DNA from: an uncultured Alphaproteobacteria bacterium
GTDB taxonomy: Bacteria > Pseudomonadota > Alphaproteobacteria > UBA7985
Direction of reading: 5' to 3'
DNA length: 64,000 nucleotides
Assembly: GCA_905479265.1 (NCBI GenBank)
Contig: CAJQLX010000022.1
Coordinates: forward strand, 1 to 64,000
Shown: one piece after another, positions 31,144 through 41,342 of the stretch
Layout: each line of letters starts with the position of its first letter
How positions within the stretch are numbered: the stretch's first letter is position 1
Notes under the pieces: generated by a model
What the model was told of the DNA's origin: nothing
The model's database searches: none
The model's input: the letters and a program-made list of their open reading frames with translations, nothing else
Translations under genes and position numbers: made by a program

Positions 31144-32016
31144 ATGGCCGTTCTCGTAGACAAAAATACGCGCGTCATCACGCAAGGTTTCACGGGTTCG
31201 CAGGGGACTTTCCACTCCGAACAAGCGCTGGCCTATGGCACCAAAGTTGTGGGTGGCGTAACGCCGGGCAAGGGCGGTCAGGCGCACTTGGACCTGCCGG
31301 TTTTCAACACGGTGGCGGAAGCCAAGCACGTCACGGAAGCCAACGCCTCGGTGATCTATGTCCCGCCTCCGTTCGCGGCAGATTCCATCCTTGAAGCCAT
31401 CGACGCGGAAATTGAGCTGGTGGTTTGTATCACCGAGGGCATTCCGGTGTTGGACATGGTGAAGGTAAAGCGCGCGTTGTCGGGCTCAAAAACCCGCCTG
31501 ATCGGTCCAAACTGTCCGGGTGTGATTACGCCTGACGAATGTAAAATCGGCATCATGCCGGGGCACATTCACCGTCGTGGCAAAATCGGGATCGTTTCTC
31601 GCTCTGGCACGCTGACTTACGAAGCCGTTGCGCAAACAACGGCGGCTGGTTTGGGTCAGTCCACGTGTATTGGTATTGGTGGTGATCCGGTCAACGGCAC
31701 CAACTTCATCGATTGTCTTGAGTTGTTCCTGCAAGACGACGAAACCGCCGGCATCATCATGATCGGCGAGATCGGCGGTTCAGCAGAAGAAGAAGCGGCT
31801 GAGTTCTTTGCTGCACAGAAAGTCAAGAAGCCGATCGTTGGCTTCATTGCGGGTGTTTCCGCGCCTCCGGGCAAGCGCATGGGGCACGCTGGTGCCATCA
31901 TCGCAGGGGGGCAGGGTGACGCTGGCTCAAAGATTGAAGCGATGAAATCTGCGGGCTACGTGGTTTCTGACAGCCCGGCCGGGCTGGGCGAAGCGATGCT
32001 GAAGGCGATGGGCTAA
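31144..32016 (+). CDS. sucD: Succinyl-CoA synthetase subunit alpha
   Basis: [46 protein letters not shown]-like, GHAGAII. Confidence 0.98.
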   Translation: MAVLVDKNTRVITQGFTGSQGTFHSEQALAYGTKVVGGVTPGKGGQAHLDLPVFNTVAEAKHVTEANASVIYVPPPFAADSILEAIDAEIELVVCITEGIPVLDMVKVKRALSGSKTRLIGPNCPGVITPDECKIGIMPGHIHRRGKIGIVSRSGTLTYEAVAQTTAAGLGQSTCIGIGGDPVNGTNFIDCLELFLQDDETAGIIMIGEIGGSAEEEAAEFFAAQKVKKPIVGFIAGVSAPPGKRMGHAGAIIAGGQGDAGSKIEAMKSAGYVVSDSPAGLGEAMLKAMG

Positions 32017-32051
32017 GTCAGCCTCGTTTCCTGATTGCAGGCAAAAAAAAG

Positions 32052-32085
32052 AGGCGGCCTCCCATTCGGGAGAGCCGCCTTTTTA
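32052..32085 (+). terminator. Rho-independent terminator after sucD
   Basis: AGGCGGCCTCCC-attc-GGGAGAGCCGCCT followed by TTTT. Confidence 0.9.
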
Positions 32086-32133
32086 AGTTAGAGAAGTGTA
32101 AGGTTTCCGCAAAAGGGGATCAGTACTTTTGCT

Positions 32134-33279
32134 TCAACCCTCCTGATTGAGTGCGTGCTCCAATACCGACTGGAAAAACGCAGCCCGACCGCCGTGAGGA
32201 GGTATTTGTGCCATTACAGCAATCGTCATGTCGTACGCCGGTACGTTCAAGACGGTTTGGCCTCCAAAGCCGATAGATCCGTAACCCGCGACGAGTTTGC
32301 CGTTCAGCGGGAATTTAACGAACCATGTACCAAAACCGTAACCCCAGTTCTCGGAAAGAAGACGGGATTCGGTACGTCTGAAAAAGCGGCCTTTGCCGGC
32401 CACTGGGCCTTGCATTTCTGCAAGGAATTCTGGATCCACTTGATGCTTCACGTCCGTGGCGAGGAAGCGTCCCAGACGCCACATGTCGCGGGATGTCATG
32501 TACAGCCCATAGCCGGCACGCGCCTGCTTATCCTCACCTTCGGTTACAGCCCACTTGGCGGCCAGCTCGGCGCGCATGGGGAACCAAACTTCGTTGGTGA
32601 TGATCCGCTCGATGGGCGCGTCGTAAACCGCTTCCAAGGCTTCCGCCATGATTTGCGCCGTCAGGGAGCTGTATTGAAATTCATCGCCCGGCTGGGATTC
32701 CGGATTGAAGTCCGGCTGATGCACCAAATCGGAGAAGTCGTCGTCCGTGAACAGGCGCGCCGTCTGCGAAACCGGTGAGAATGGTGTTTCCCGGTAGCGG
32801 ATGTTCGGGGTCATGGTCAGCAGGTGCCGCCACGTCAAACCCGAGCCGCCATATTCCGGCAAATGAAGGGAAATGTACTCATCGGGCGACTGAATCTTGC
32901 CGTCCTTAATCGCCGCGCCAACAGCCGTTGAGATCATCGTCGTGCTGATGCCGTGCATGTTCCACAGCGTCGTTTCGTCGTGTTCCCCGGTGTAGGATTC
33001 GAAAACAACGTCATTGCCCTGCGAAACAATCAACGCGCGAACGTTGTTGTCCCAGAGGAACTCTTTCATTGCATCCGTGGTGGGGGCCAACGGTCGGCTG
33101 AAACTGCGCTCAGCCGTAGAGGCCGCCAGTTCAACGTATTCGCCCTCGCCATGAAAGGCGTGGCCCTTTAACAGGCGTTGTGAAGCGACTTCTCCGTTCT
33201 CCACGGCTTCGCAGCCGAACAGAAAAGTCGCGGAAGCCATGGCGATAATCGCCGTTCCATGCTGTAGCAAACGTCGCAT
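32134..33279 (-). CDS. Serine hydrolase / class C beta-lactamase-like lipoprotein, likely catalytically degenerate
   Basis: Lipobox FLFGC; TWRHLLTMTPNIRYRE, RDMWRLGRFL, YGSIGFGGQTV; SxxK position reads GIST. Confidence 0.8.
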   Translation of the reverse strand: MRRLLQHGTAIIAMASATFLFGCEAVENGEVASQRLLKGHAFHGEGEYVELAASTAERSFSRPLAPTTDAMKEFLWDNNVRALIVSQGNDVVFESYTGEHDETTLWNMHGISTTMISTAVGAAIKDGKIQSPDEYISLHLPEYGGSGLTWRHLLTMTPNIRYRETPFSPVSQTARLFTDDDFSDLVHQPDFNPESQPGDEFQYSSLTAQIMAEALEAVYDAPIERIITNEVWFPMRAELAAKWAVTEGEDKQARAGYGLYMTSRDMWRLGRFLATDVKHQVDPEFLAEMQGPVAGKGRFFRRTESRLLSENWGYGFGTWFVKFPLNGKLVAGYGSIGFGGQTVLNVPAYDMTIAVMAQIPPHGGRAAFFQSVLEHALNQEG

Positions 33280-33731
33280 TGCGTCGTCCCTCAAATCCCG
33301 GTGAGACGTGTTGTCAAATACCCCGATGTCCGTTGCAGAATGCGACCCCAACAATATTGGGTAAGTGAAAAGCAGACTGTTCAGACTTAGAAATTTGCAT
33401 CGATAAGGTGTTAATCCGCCGGCCAAGTCTATGAAAACCAGTGGTTTTTGCTGATTAAGGCGTGTAATCCGTGATTATCCCGCCGATGGCAGCGATTAAG
33501 TCTCATAATGCAAATTGGGAGTCGGGAATCGATTCGCTGGAGTCCTTGCGCCAAAGACCTCAGCAACCAGCCAAGCCATGCAGGTTTGGTTGTGCAGCGG
33601 TCGCAGATACGGCAGGAAGGGGCGCTTTTAATTCTCTGCGGACCGGCGTAAAGCTAAGGCGCAGGATTACTTTGCTTTCTCGTGACCAGCTTATTTCGGC
33701 TGGTACGCACCATTGTAGAGACAGGAAACCA

Positions 33732-36662
33732 ATGGCACCGCTGGATCAGGCTGGTGACGCAGCCTCTTACGACGACCCGCTCTCCGCGCTGACTGGCGCT
33801 AACGCTTCTTATATTGCTGACCTTTTTGCGCTGTACACGCAAAACCCGTCGGCGGTTGATTCCAATTGGCAAGAATTCTTCGCGGCGCTGAGCGACGATG
33901 AAGCTGCTCTGTTTGGCGATTTCAACGGTCCAAGCTGGAAGTCCCGAAGCACTCGAATTGTTGGCGCGATCAGCGCTGAGGAAGAAGCCGACCGTGCGGC
34001 TGCGGCAAAGAAGAAGCCAGCAGCGGCCGTTGGACTGGATTCCGAAGCTGCGAAGCTGGCAACGCAGGATTCCGTAGCGGCGCTGATGATGATCCGCGCC
34101 TACAGAATTCGCGGACATCTCAAGGCGGATCTCGACCCCTTAGGCTTGAAAAAGCAGGAAGAGCACGAAGAGCTGGAGCCAGCGACCTACGGCTTTACCG
34201 ATGCAGACATGAGCCGCGAAGTTTACATCAACAACGTCCTTGGCCTTGGCGAGTACGCGACGGTCGGACAAATCCTCGACCGGTGTCGCGCCACGTACTG
34301 CGGTAAAATCGGCGTTGAGTTCACGCACATCACCGATCCGCGTCAGAAGGCGTGGGTGCAAGAGCGGATCGAGGGCATCGAGAACAAGACCGACTTCACC
34401 GAAATGGGCAAGCGGACGATCTTGGAGCGCCTGACCCACGCTGAAGGTTTCGAAAACTTCCTCGACAAGAAATTCCCCGGCACCAAGCGGTTTGGCTTGG
34501 ATGGCGGTGAGACGATGATTCCCGCTTTGGAGCAAATCCTGAAGCGTGGCTCGCAACTGGGCTTGAAAGAAGTTGTGCTTGGCATGGCGCACCGTGGGCG
34601 GTTGAACGTGCTGGCGAACTTCATGAACAAGCCGTACCGGGCGATTCTGAACGAGTTCCTTGGCGGCTTTGCCTTCCCCGACGACATCAACGCGTCCGGC
34701 GACGTGAAATATCACTTGGGCTCATCCGCCGATCGTGAGTTTGATGGCGAGACGGTTCACCTGTCGCTCAACCCCAATCCATCGCACCTTGAGGCCGTAA
34801 ACCCGGTTGTGGTGGGTAAGACGCGGGCTAAGCAAGACCAGCATGGCGATACGGAACGGACCAAGGTCATGCCGATCTTGATCCATGGTGATGCGGCCTT
34901 TGCGGGTCAGGGCTTGGTGCCTGAGGTTCTGGATCTGACCGGCTTGAAGGGCTACCGCACAGGCGGCGTGATTAACTTCGTGATTAACAACCAGATTGGC
35001 TTCACCACCAATCCGGTCAATGCGCGTCCCGGTCCGTACTGTACGGACATCGCAAAGGCGATCGAGGCACCGATTTTCCATGTGAATGGCGACGATCCAG
35101 AAGCCGTGATTCACGTGGCGCGGATTGCGACGGAGTTTCGGCAGGAATTCAAGCAGGACGTTGTCATCGACATGTTCTGCTACCGTCGCTTTGGTCATAA
35201 CGAAGGCGACGAGCCCGCGTTCACCCAGCCGCTCATGTACAAGCAAATCAAGCAGCAACGCCCGACGCGTGCGCTCTATGCGGAAAAGCTGGCCGCCGAA
35301 AACGTGGTTTCTGCGGAAGAGTCGCAGCGCTTGCACGACGATTTCCAAGCGCTGATGGCCGAGGAATTCGAGGCTGCACAATCGTACAAGCCAAACAGCG
35401 CCGATTGGCTGGGTGGGTCTTGGCAAGGATTGAAGCGCGCCGAAGACGGCCCGCGTCGCGGCAAAACCGGCCTGTCCGTCGAGCAGTGGATGGTCTTGGC
35501 GGAACAGCTGCCATCCATGCCGGAGGACTTTGTACCGAACAAGAAAGTTGTCCGTCTGATGGACAACAAGCGCGAGATGTTTGAGTCTGGCGAGGGCTTC
35601 GATTGGGCAACGGCGGAGGCTATGGCCTTTGGCTCGCTGCTGATGGAAGGTGCTCCGATCCGGTTTTCAGGTCAGGATGTGCGCCGGGGGACGTTCACGC
35701 AGCGTCATGCGGTGCTGACGGACCAAGAAACCGAAGCGACGCACACGCCACTGGCGACTTTGTCAGAGGATCAGGCGCGGTTGGAGATCATCGACTCGCC
35801 CCTGTCCGAGTTGGGTGTTTTGGGGTTCGAGTACGGCTATTCTTATACCGAACCCAAGGCGCTGACCCTTTGGGAAGCGCAATTTGGTGATTTCTCTAAC
35901 GGCGCACAGATCATCATCGACCAGTTCATTTCATCGGCTGAAGCAAAATGGCTGCGGATGTCCGGGTTGGTGATGCTGCTCCCGCACGGCTACGAAGGCC
36001 AAGGCCCGGAGCACTCTTCAGCGCGGCTTGAGCGGTATTTGCAGATGTGCGGAGAAGACAACTGGCAGGTGGCGAATTGCACCACGCCAGCAAACTATTT
36101 CCACATCCTGCGCCGCCAACTGCGCCGGGATTTCCGGAAGCCGTTGGTGCTGATGACGCCGAAGTCACTGCTGCGTCACAAGCGGTGTGTTTCGTCCAAA
36201 GCTGCCTTTATGAACGGTTCGACCTTCCACCGGGTTTTGTTGGAAGATCGCTCGATGGACATGGCGGTGCGCAAAGACGCCAAGCGCGTGGTTCTGTGCA
36301 CGGGCAAGGTCTATTACGACTTGCTCGAAGAACGCGAACAGCGCGGTTTGGATCACGTCCATCTGGTGCGGGTCGAGCAGCTCTATCCGTTCCCAAGCAT
36401 CGCCTTGGCCGAAGAGATGGAGAGCTTCAAGCACTGTGAGTTCGTCTGGTGTCAGGAAGAGCCCAAAAACATGGGCGCTTGGACCCACGTTGATCCGTAC
36501 ATCGAAGACGTGCTGGAGCAGGTTGGCGCCCCAGCGGGACGTGCGGGTTACGCGGGCCGCGCGGCTGCGGCTTCACCGGCGACGGGCTCAGGCTCCTTGC
36601 ATAAAAAACAACAGGCAGCCTTGGTCGAAGCGGCTTTGGTTGGTCCGGTCAAGCGGCGCTAA
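33732..36662 (+). CDS. sucA: 2-oxoglutarate dehydrogenase E1 component
   Basis: MGMAHRGRLNVLAN-like VLGMAHRGRLNVLANFM, HGDAAFAGQG, CYRRFGHNEGDEPAFTQPLMY, LPHGYEGQGPEHSSARLERYLQ. Confidence 0.98.
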   Translation: MAPLDQAGDAASYDDPLSALTGANASYIADLFALYTQNPSAVDSNWQEFFAALSDDEAALFGDFNGPSWKSRSTRIVGAISAEEEADRAAAAKKKPAAAVGLDSEAAKLATQDSVAALMMIRAYRIRGHLKADLDPLGLKKQEEHEELEPATYGFTDADMSREVYINNVLGLGEYATVGQILDRCRATYCGKIGVEFTHITDPRQKAWVQERIEGIENKTDFTEMGKRTILERLTHAEGFENFLDKKFPGTKRFGLDGGETMIPALEQILKRGSQLGLKEVVLGMAHRGRLNVLANFMNKPYRAILNEFLGGFAFPDDINASGDVKYHLGSSADREFDGETVHLSLNPNPSHLEAVNPVVVGKTRAKQDQHGDTERTKVMPILIHGDAAFAGQGLVPEVLDLTGLKGYRTGGVINFVINNQIGFTTNPVNARPGPYCTDIAKAIEAPIFHVNGDDPEAVIHVARIATEFRQEFKQDVVIDMFCYRRFGHNEGDEPAFTQPLMYKQIKQQRPTRALYAEKLAAENVVSAEESQRLHDDFQALMAEEFEAAQSYKPNSADWLGGSWQGLKRAEDGPRRGKTGLSVEQWMVLAEQLPSMPEDFVPNKKVVRLMDNKREMFESGEGFDWATAEAMAFGSLLMEGAPIRFSGQDVRRGTFTQRHAVLTDQETEATHTPLATLSEDQARLEIIDSPLSELGVLGFEYGYSYTEPKALTLWEAQFGDFSNGAQIIIDQFISSAEAKWLRMSGLVMLLPHGYEGQGPEHSSARLERYLQMCGEDNWQVANCTTPANYFHILRRQLRRDFRKPLVLMTPKSLLRHKRCVSSKAAFMNGSTFHRVLLEDRSMDMAVRKDAKRVVLCTGKVYYDLLEEREQRGLDHVHLVRVEQLYPFPSIALAEEMESFKHCEFVWCQEEPKNMGAWTHVDPYIEDVLEQVGAPAGRAGYAGRAAAASPATGSGSLHKKQQAALVEAALVGPVKRR

Positions 36663-36695
36663 GTCGCTTTCTACATAGTAAAAGGAAAACAGCGA

Positions 36696-37880
36696 ATGGC
36701 TGTAGAAATCGTCGTCCCTGTCTTGGGCGAATCTGTTACCGAAGCGACCGTTGCTCAGTGGCTCAAGCAGCCCGGTGAAGCCGTGGCGCAAGACGAGCCG
36801 CTGGTCGAACTGGAAACAGACAAGGTAACGCTCGAAGTTGGTGCACCTGCAAACGGTGTCGTGGCTTCGGTTTTGGCGGAAGAAGGCGCTACCGTAGAGG
36901 TTGGTGCTGTTCTTGGGATGATGGAAGCGGGCGCTGCGCCTGTGGCGGCTCCGGCTGCTGCGCCGACGCCTTCGCCTGCCGCGGCGGCTCCGGCTCCGGC
37001 TCCGGCTGCACCAGCGCCAAAGCCCTCTGCTGCGCCTGCGGCTGGTGCGCGGGTGATGCCGTCTGATGCGCTGAAGGCTGCAAAAGCTGGTTCCTGGCCG
37101 GAGGGTCACGTATCTGGTGCGGTTGCAAGCAAGGCCTCTGGCCTGACCCCAACGGACCAATTACCGCCCCGTCAGCCCGGCGGTGAAGAAGAAATCGTTC
37201 GCATGTCGCGACTGCGCCAGACCATCGCGCGACGCTTGAAAGAAGCGCAAGATACCGCTGCGATGCTCACGACGTTCAACGATGTTGATATGTCTGCGGT
37301 GATGAATCTGCGCAAATCGCACCAAGATGCGTTTGTGAAGAAGTACGGCATCAAGCTGGGTTTCATGTCCTTCTTTGCGAAGGCTTGTGTGGCCGCGTTG
37401 CAAGAGTTGCCAGCGGTCAACGCCGAGATTTACGGCACCGACATCATCTACAAGAACTACTACAACATCGGTGTCGCTGTCGGCACGGAGAACGGCTTGG
37501 TGGTTCCAGTGATCCGTGATGCGGATCAGATGGGTTTTGCGGATATCGAGAACAGCATCTCTGATTTCGGGAAGCGCGCGCGGGATGGCAAGCTGTCTAT
37601 GGCCGAAATGTCCGGCGGGACGTTCACCATTTCCAATGGCGGCATTTACGGCTCCATGCTGTCAACGCCGATTCTGAACCAGCCACAGAGCGCCATTTTG
37701 GGCATGCACAAAATCGAAGATCGCCCAATTGCGGTGAACGGTGAAGTTGTCATTCGCCCGATGATGTACCTCGCGCTGTCCTACGATCACCGAATTGTCG
37801 ACGGTCGGGAAGCGGTGACGTTCTTGGTCAAGGTGAAGGAAAACATCGAAGACCCGAGCCGGTTGCTGTTTGGCGTTTAA
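36696..37880 (+). CDS. sucB: 2-oxoglutarate dehydrogenase E2 (dihydrolipoyllysine succinyltransferase)
   Basis: Lipoyl ETDKVTLEV, Ala/Pro linker, [16 protein letters not shown], catalytic [15 protein letters not shown]. Confidence 0.97.
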   Translation: MAVEIVVPVLGESVTEATVAQWLKQPGEAVAQDEPLVELETDKVTLEVGAPANGVVASVLAEEGATVEVGAVLGMMEAGAAPVAAPAAAPTPSPAAAAPAPAPAAPAPKPSAAPAAGARVMPSDALKAAKAGSWPEGHVSGAVASKASGLTPTDQLPPRQPGGEEEIVRMSRLRQTIARRLKEAQDTAAMLTTFNDVDMSAVMNLRKSHQDAFVKKYGIKLGFMSFFAKACVAALQELPAVNAEIYGTDIIYKNYYNIGVAVGTENGLVVPVIRDADQMGFADIENSISDFGKRARDGKLSMAEMSGGTFTISNGGIYGSMLSTPILNQPQSAILGMHKIEDRPIAVNGEVVIRPMMYLALSYDHRIVDGREAVTFLVKVKENIEDPSRLLFGV

Positions 37881-37911
37881 GCCCCAAGCACCGGATCGAA
37901 GCGTTGAAAGA

Positions 37912-37934
37912 GGGGGCATTGGCCCCCTTTTTTT
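37912..37934 (+). terminator. Rho-independent terminator after sucB
   Basis: GGGGGC-attg-GCCCCC then TTTTTTT. Confidence 0.9.
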
Positions 37935-37940
37935 GTGGCT

Positions 37941-39161
37941 CTAGTCGATCATGCGCAGAGCGTTTTCCAAGTCGGTTTTCAAGTCCCCGACGTCTTCGAG
38001 GCCAACGCTCAGCCGGATCAGATTGTTGGAAATGCCAACCTCCCACCGCGCCTCTTCACTCAATACGCGGTGCGTGGTGGTCGCCGGGTGGGTGACCAGA
38101 GATTTGCTGTCGCCAAGGTTGTTCGAGATACGGATGAGACGCAGGGCGTTCAATACCTTGAAGGCATTGGCCTTTCCTCCTGCCACTTGGAAGGCCACGA
38201 GCGTACCACCGTTTCGCATTTGTCTTGAGGCGATCTCTCGTTGAGGGTGGCTTTGGAGACCGGGGTAAGACACGCGATCGATGGCGTCATGACCTTCCAA
38301 GTGTTCAGCAATGTTTAGGGCGTTATCGGCCATGCGCGACACCCGCAAATCCAGCGTTTCCAGCGCCTTAGCCAGCGTCCATGCGTTGAATGGGCTGAGC
38401 GATGGGCCCGTGTGGCGGACAAAATCTTGCAGGTGGTCGGTGTAGAATTGCTCAGAACAGCAAACAGCACCGCCCATGCAGCGGCCCTGTCCATCGATGT
38501 GCTTGGTGGCGGAGTAGGTGATGACGTCCGCCCCGAGCGGGGTGGCGCGTTGGACCACGGGCGAGGCAAAAGCGTTATCGACGACAAACGTGATACCGGC
38601 GGCCTTGGCAATCTTTCCCACCGCCGCAACATCGACCAAAGCAAGGGTTGGATTGGCCGGTGTTTCGCAGAAGAAAACTTTCGTGTGCTTCGTAATCGCG
38701 GATTCCCAAGCTGCGAGGTCGGTTCCATCCACGAGCGTGTAGGAAATGCCATAGCGTGGGAGCAGGGTGGTGATGACCTGCAGGCACGAACCAAACAGCG
38801 CCTTTGACGCGACGAGGTGATCGCCCGCCTGCAGCCGGCAAGCGAGGGCCGCGTGCATCGCCGCCATCCCACTGGATACCGCAACACATCGCTCTGTTCC
38901 TTCTAAAGCGGCGAGGCGCTGTTCGAACAGGCTGACGGTTGGATTGCCATAGCGGGAATAGATGTACCCATCATCCTCGCCTTTGAAACGGGCTTCAGCC
39001 TGTTCTGCGCTGTCGTAGACGTAGCCTGATGTCAGGTACAGGGCTTCGGCGGTTTCACCGAAACCGGAGCGTTCCATGCCGTTGTGGATCAGTTGGGACT
39101 GAACTGACCATTCTGGCGTCTGATCGTCTGAATTTGGGATATGCAGCATGACCTTCGACAC
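37941..39161 (-). CDS. metZ: Cys/Met metabolism PLP enzyme, probably O-succinylhomoserine sulfhydrylase
   Basis: YIYSRYGNPTVSLFEQRLAALEG, SSGMAAMHAAL, YSATKHIDGQGRCMGGAV. Confidence 0.88.
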   Translation of the reverse strand: MSKVMLHIPNSDDQTPEWSVQSQLIHNGMERSGFGETAEALYLTSGYVYDSAEQAEARFKGEDDGYIYSRYGNPTVSLFEQRLAALEGTERCVAVSSGMAAMHAALACRLQAGDHLVASKALFGSCLQVITTLLPRYGISYTLVDGTDLAAWESAITKHTKVFFCETPANPTLALVDVAAVGKIAKAAGITFVVDNAFASPVVQRATPLGADVITYSATKHIDGQGRCMGGAVCCSEQFYTDHLQDFVRHTGPSLSPFNAWTLAKALETLDLRVSRMADNALNIAEHLEGHDAIDRVSYPGLQSHPQREIASRQMRNGGTLVAFQVAGGKANAFKVLNALRLIRISNNLGDSKSLVTHPATTTHRVLSEEARWEVGISNNLIRLSVGLEDVGDLKTDLENALRMID

Positions 39162-39301
39162 TTTGCGTTACGGTTGTGTATGAGTCTGATGCCGCTTTGG
39201 GTGAGATTTTCCCAATAAAATCCGTATTTTCCACTAAGATTTTGAAAAGTCATGAATAGGAAGTATAAAGTTGCGGAAATAAGGATTTGAGAAGAACAAA
39301 T

Positions 39302-39757
39302 ATGCAGTTCGATGACACGGATAGAAAAATCCTCCGCTTGATCCAAGTCGATGCGACCCTTCCGTTGGAAGAAATCGCCCGGCAAATCGGTTCAACCAAG
39401 TCTCCGGTGTGGAACCGGATTAAGAAGCTGAAAGCGGCGGGTGTTATTGATCGCGAGGTCGCTATTCTCAACGGCAACAGCATTGGGCTGACCGAGACGT
39501 TTTTCATCGCCATTCGGACGGATCAGCATACAAGCGATTGGTTGGGGCGTTTTACGGAGATCGTCAATGAAATGCCGGAGATATTGGAATGTCATCGGCT
39601 GGCTGGCGATGTTGATTACATCATGAAAATCCGCGTTGCGAGTACCCGTGATTACGACCTGTTCTACAAGCGGTTTATTGGGCGGATTAACCTGTTCAAC
39701 GTGACATCCAGCTTGTCGATGGAGGTCATTAAGGAAACCACGGCGCTCAAAGTCTAA
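39302..39757 (+). CDS. Lrp/AsnC family transcriptional regulator
   Basis: MQFDDTDRKILRLIQVDATLPLEEIARQIGSTKSPVWNRIKKLKAAGVI; GDVDYIMKI. Confidence 0.94.
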   Translation: MQFDDTDRKILRLIQVDATLPLEEIARQIGSTKSPVWNRIKKLKAAGVIDREVAILNGNSIGLTETFFIAIRTDQHTSDWLGRFTEIVNEMPEILECHRLAGDVDYIMKIRVASTRDYDLFYKRFIGRINLFNVTSSLSMEVIKETTALKV

Positions 39758-39797
39758 GAGGCTGGCTTGGCGCGCCGTGGTTGTCTTGCTGTCCTTC

Positions 39798-41303
39798 TTA
39801 GCCCGCGGCGGCGGGGTTAAAGAAGATAAACGTGACCAGCACGAACAGCGGCATCAGGATGCCGACTGACCATGCCATGTAGCCAAAGAACGACGGCATT
39901 TTGATCCCGCGATCTTCGGCGATGGAGCGAACCATGAAGTTCGGCGCATTACCGATATAGGTGACCGCGCCCATAAAGACGGCACCGGCGGAAATGGCCA
40001 ATAGCGTCTGACTGAGCTCGCCCATCAACTGCTCTGGATCACCGCCTGCGGTATTGAAGAACACGAGGTAGGTTGGCGCGTTATCGAGGAAGCTGGACAG
40101 GATGCCGGTTGCCCAGAAGTACGCGGCATTGAACGGTGCGCCATCGGATTGCGTCACCCCGTCGATGACCCAGCCAAGCGCGCCATCGGAACCTGCGCGC
40201 AGGATGGCCAGCGCGGGGATGATGGTCATGAAGATACCGGCGAACAAGGTCGCAACTTCGATGATGGGGAACCACGTAAAGCCGTTCAAACGGCGGCTTT
40301 CGTTGACGGTGAGCAGCAGCGATAGACCCGCGAGCCCGACCAGTCCGAAATCTCGGATCAAGTTGGCGAGTTTGATGTCTACGTCATAGATCATGAAGTG
40401 CGCCGAGGTGCCAAAGGGCGCCGGAAGATCGGCGGCAAAGCCGGAGTAGAGCACAAAGGCGACAACGCCCGCGAGCAGCAGCAGGTTTACGCTGCCTTCG
40501 AGCCCAAGCTTTTCGCCCTCTTTACCGGTTTCGATGTTGTTCATCGGCACGGTTTCATCTTCGCGGCGGCTGAGCACTGTATCAACAACGAAGTACAGGA
40601 CCAGCAGGATCACGGACAGCATCAGCATGGGCAGGAACATAGCCTGTGTGGGCCAGAAGAAGCTGACGCCCTTCAGGAAGCCCAAAAACAGTGGTGGGTC
40701 ACCCAAGGGCGACAGCGAGCCACCGATATTGGCAACAAGGAAGATGAAGAAAACGATGGTGTGAACGCGGTGCTTGCGGTGGTCATTGGCGCGGCACAGC
40801 GGGCGAATGAGCAGCATGGCTGCGCCGGTTGTGCCCATGAAGGAGGCGAGAATGGTGCCAATGGCGAGAATACCGGTATTCAGCACGGGCGTTCCGACCA
40901 ACGATCCCTTGATCCGCACACCGCCAGAGACGGTAAACAGCGCAAACAGCAGAATGATAAACGGCAGGTATTCATGCATGAACGTTTCCCATGCGAGGAA
41001 CGTCGTCGTTTGGAAGCCGTAAATCACCAAACACGGGACCAGAAAACACAGCGCCCAAAAGGCGCTGATCTTGCCAAAGTGATGGTGCCACAGCCGTGGA
41101 ATAAACAGCGGCATCAGGGCAATCGATAGCAACATCCCGGCAAAAGGCAGCACCCAGAGCAGGTTCAGGTCCGTACCTGGCAGATGATAACCGCCATGCC
41201 CGGCCTCAGCGCCGTAAGCGGTTCCGGCGGTTCCCAGTCCCGTGACCAAGAAGAGTGCAACTATGCCAAGCAAACGGTTCAGCGGGGCGATATGGCCGAT
41301 CAT
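39798..41303 (-). CDS. NhaD/ArsB-type sodium:proton antiporter-like membrane protein
   Basis: Polytopic; GTTGAAMLLIRPLCRAN, LVANIGGSLSPLGDPPLFLGFLKGV, FLDNAPTYLVFFN. Confidence 0.85.
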   Translation of the reverse strand: MIGHIAPLNRLLGIVALFLVTGLGTAGTAYGAEAGHGGYHLPGTDLNLLWVLPFAGMLLSIALMPLFIPRLWHHHFGKISAFWALCFLVPCLVIYGFQTTTFLAWETFMHEYLPFIILLFALFTVSGGVRIKGSLVGTPVLNTGILAIGTILASFMGTTGAAMLLIRPLCRANDHRKHRVHTIVFFIFLVANIGGSLSPLGDPPLFLGFLKGVSFFWPTQAMFLPMLMLSVILLVLYFVVDTVLSRREDETVPMNNIETGKEGEKLGLEGSVNLLLLAGVVAFVLYSGFAADLPAPFGTSAHFMIYDVDIKLANLIRDFGLVGLAGLSLLLTVNESRRLNGFTWFPIIEVATLFAGIFMTIIPALAILRAGSDGALGWVIDGVTQSDGAPFNAAYFWATGILSSFLDNAPTYLVFFNTAGGDPEQLMGELSQTLLAISAGAVFMGAVTYIGNAPNFMVRSIAEDRGIKMPSFFGYMAWSVGILMPLFVLVTFIFFNPAAAG

Positions 41304-41342
41304 TGGTTTTCCTGAAAATCGTGTGAAAGTGTTAAGGGGGAG

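Noticed and set aside
29850-31193. 447-aa minus-strand ORF opposite sucC
   Set aside because: Antisense shadow of a strongly conserved gene; no domain signal
33471-33731. N-terminal extension of SucA from an upstream alternative start
   Set aside because: SucA homology begins after MAPLDQAGDAASYDDPLSAL at 33732; upstream is likely leader
36940-37035. GGCTCCGGCTCCGGCT-type tandem repeat in sucB
   Set aside because: Encodes the ordinary Ala/Pro-rich interdomain linker of E2 proteins
39160-39300. Possible SAM-II riboswitch upstream of metZ
   Set aside because: Minus-strand reading shows no recognisable SAM-II core; region is AT-rich and shared with a divergent regulator promoter
40398-41129. 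243-aa plus-strand ORF opposite the NhaD-like antiporter
   Set aside because: Gln/His/Glu-rich antisense translation of a membrane protein gene
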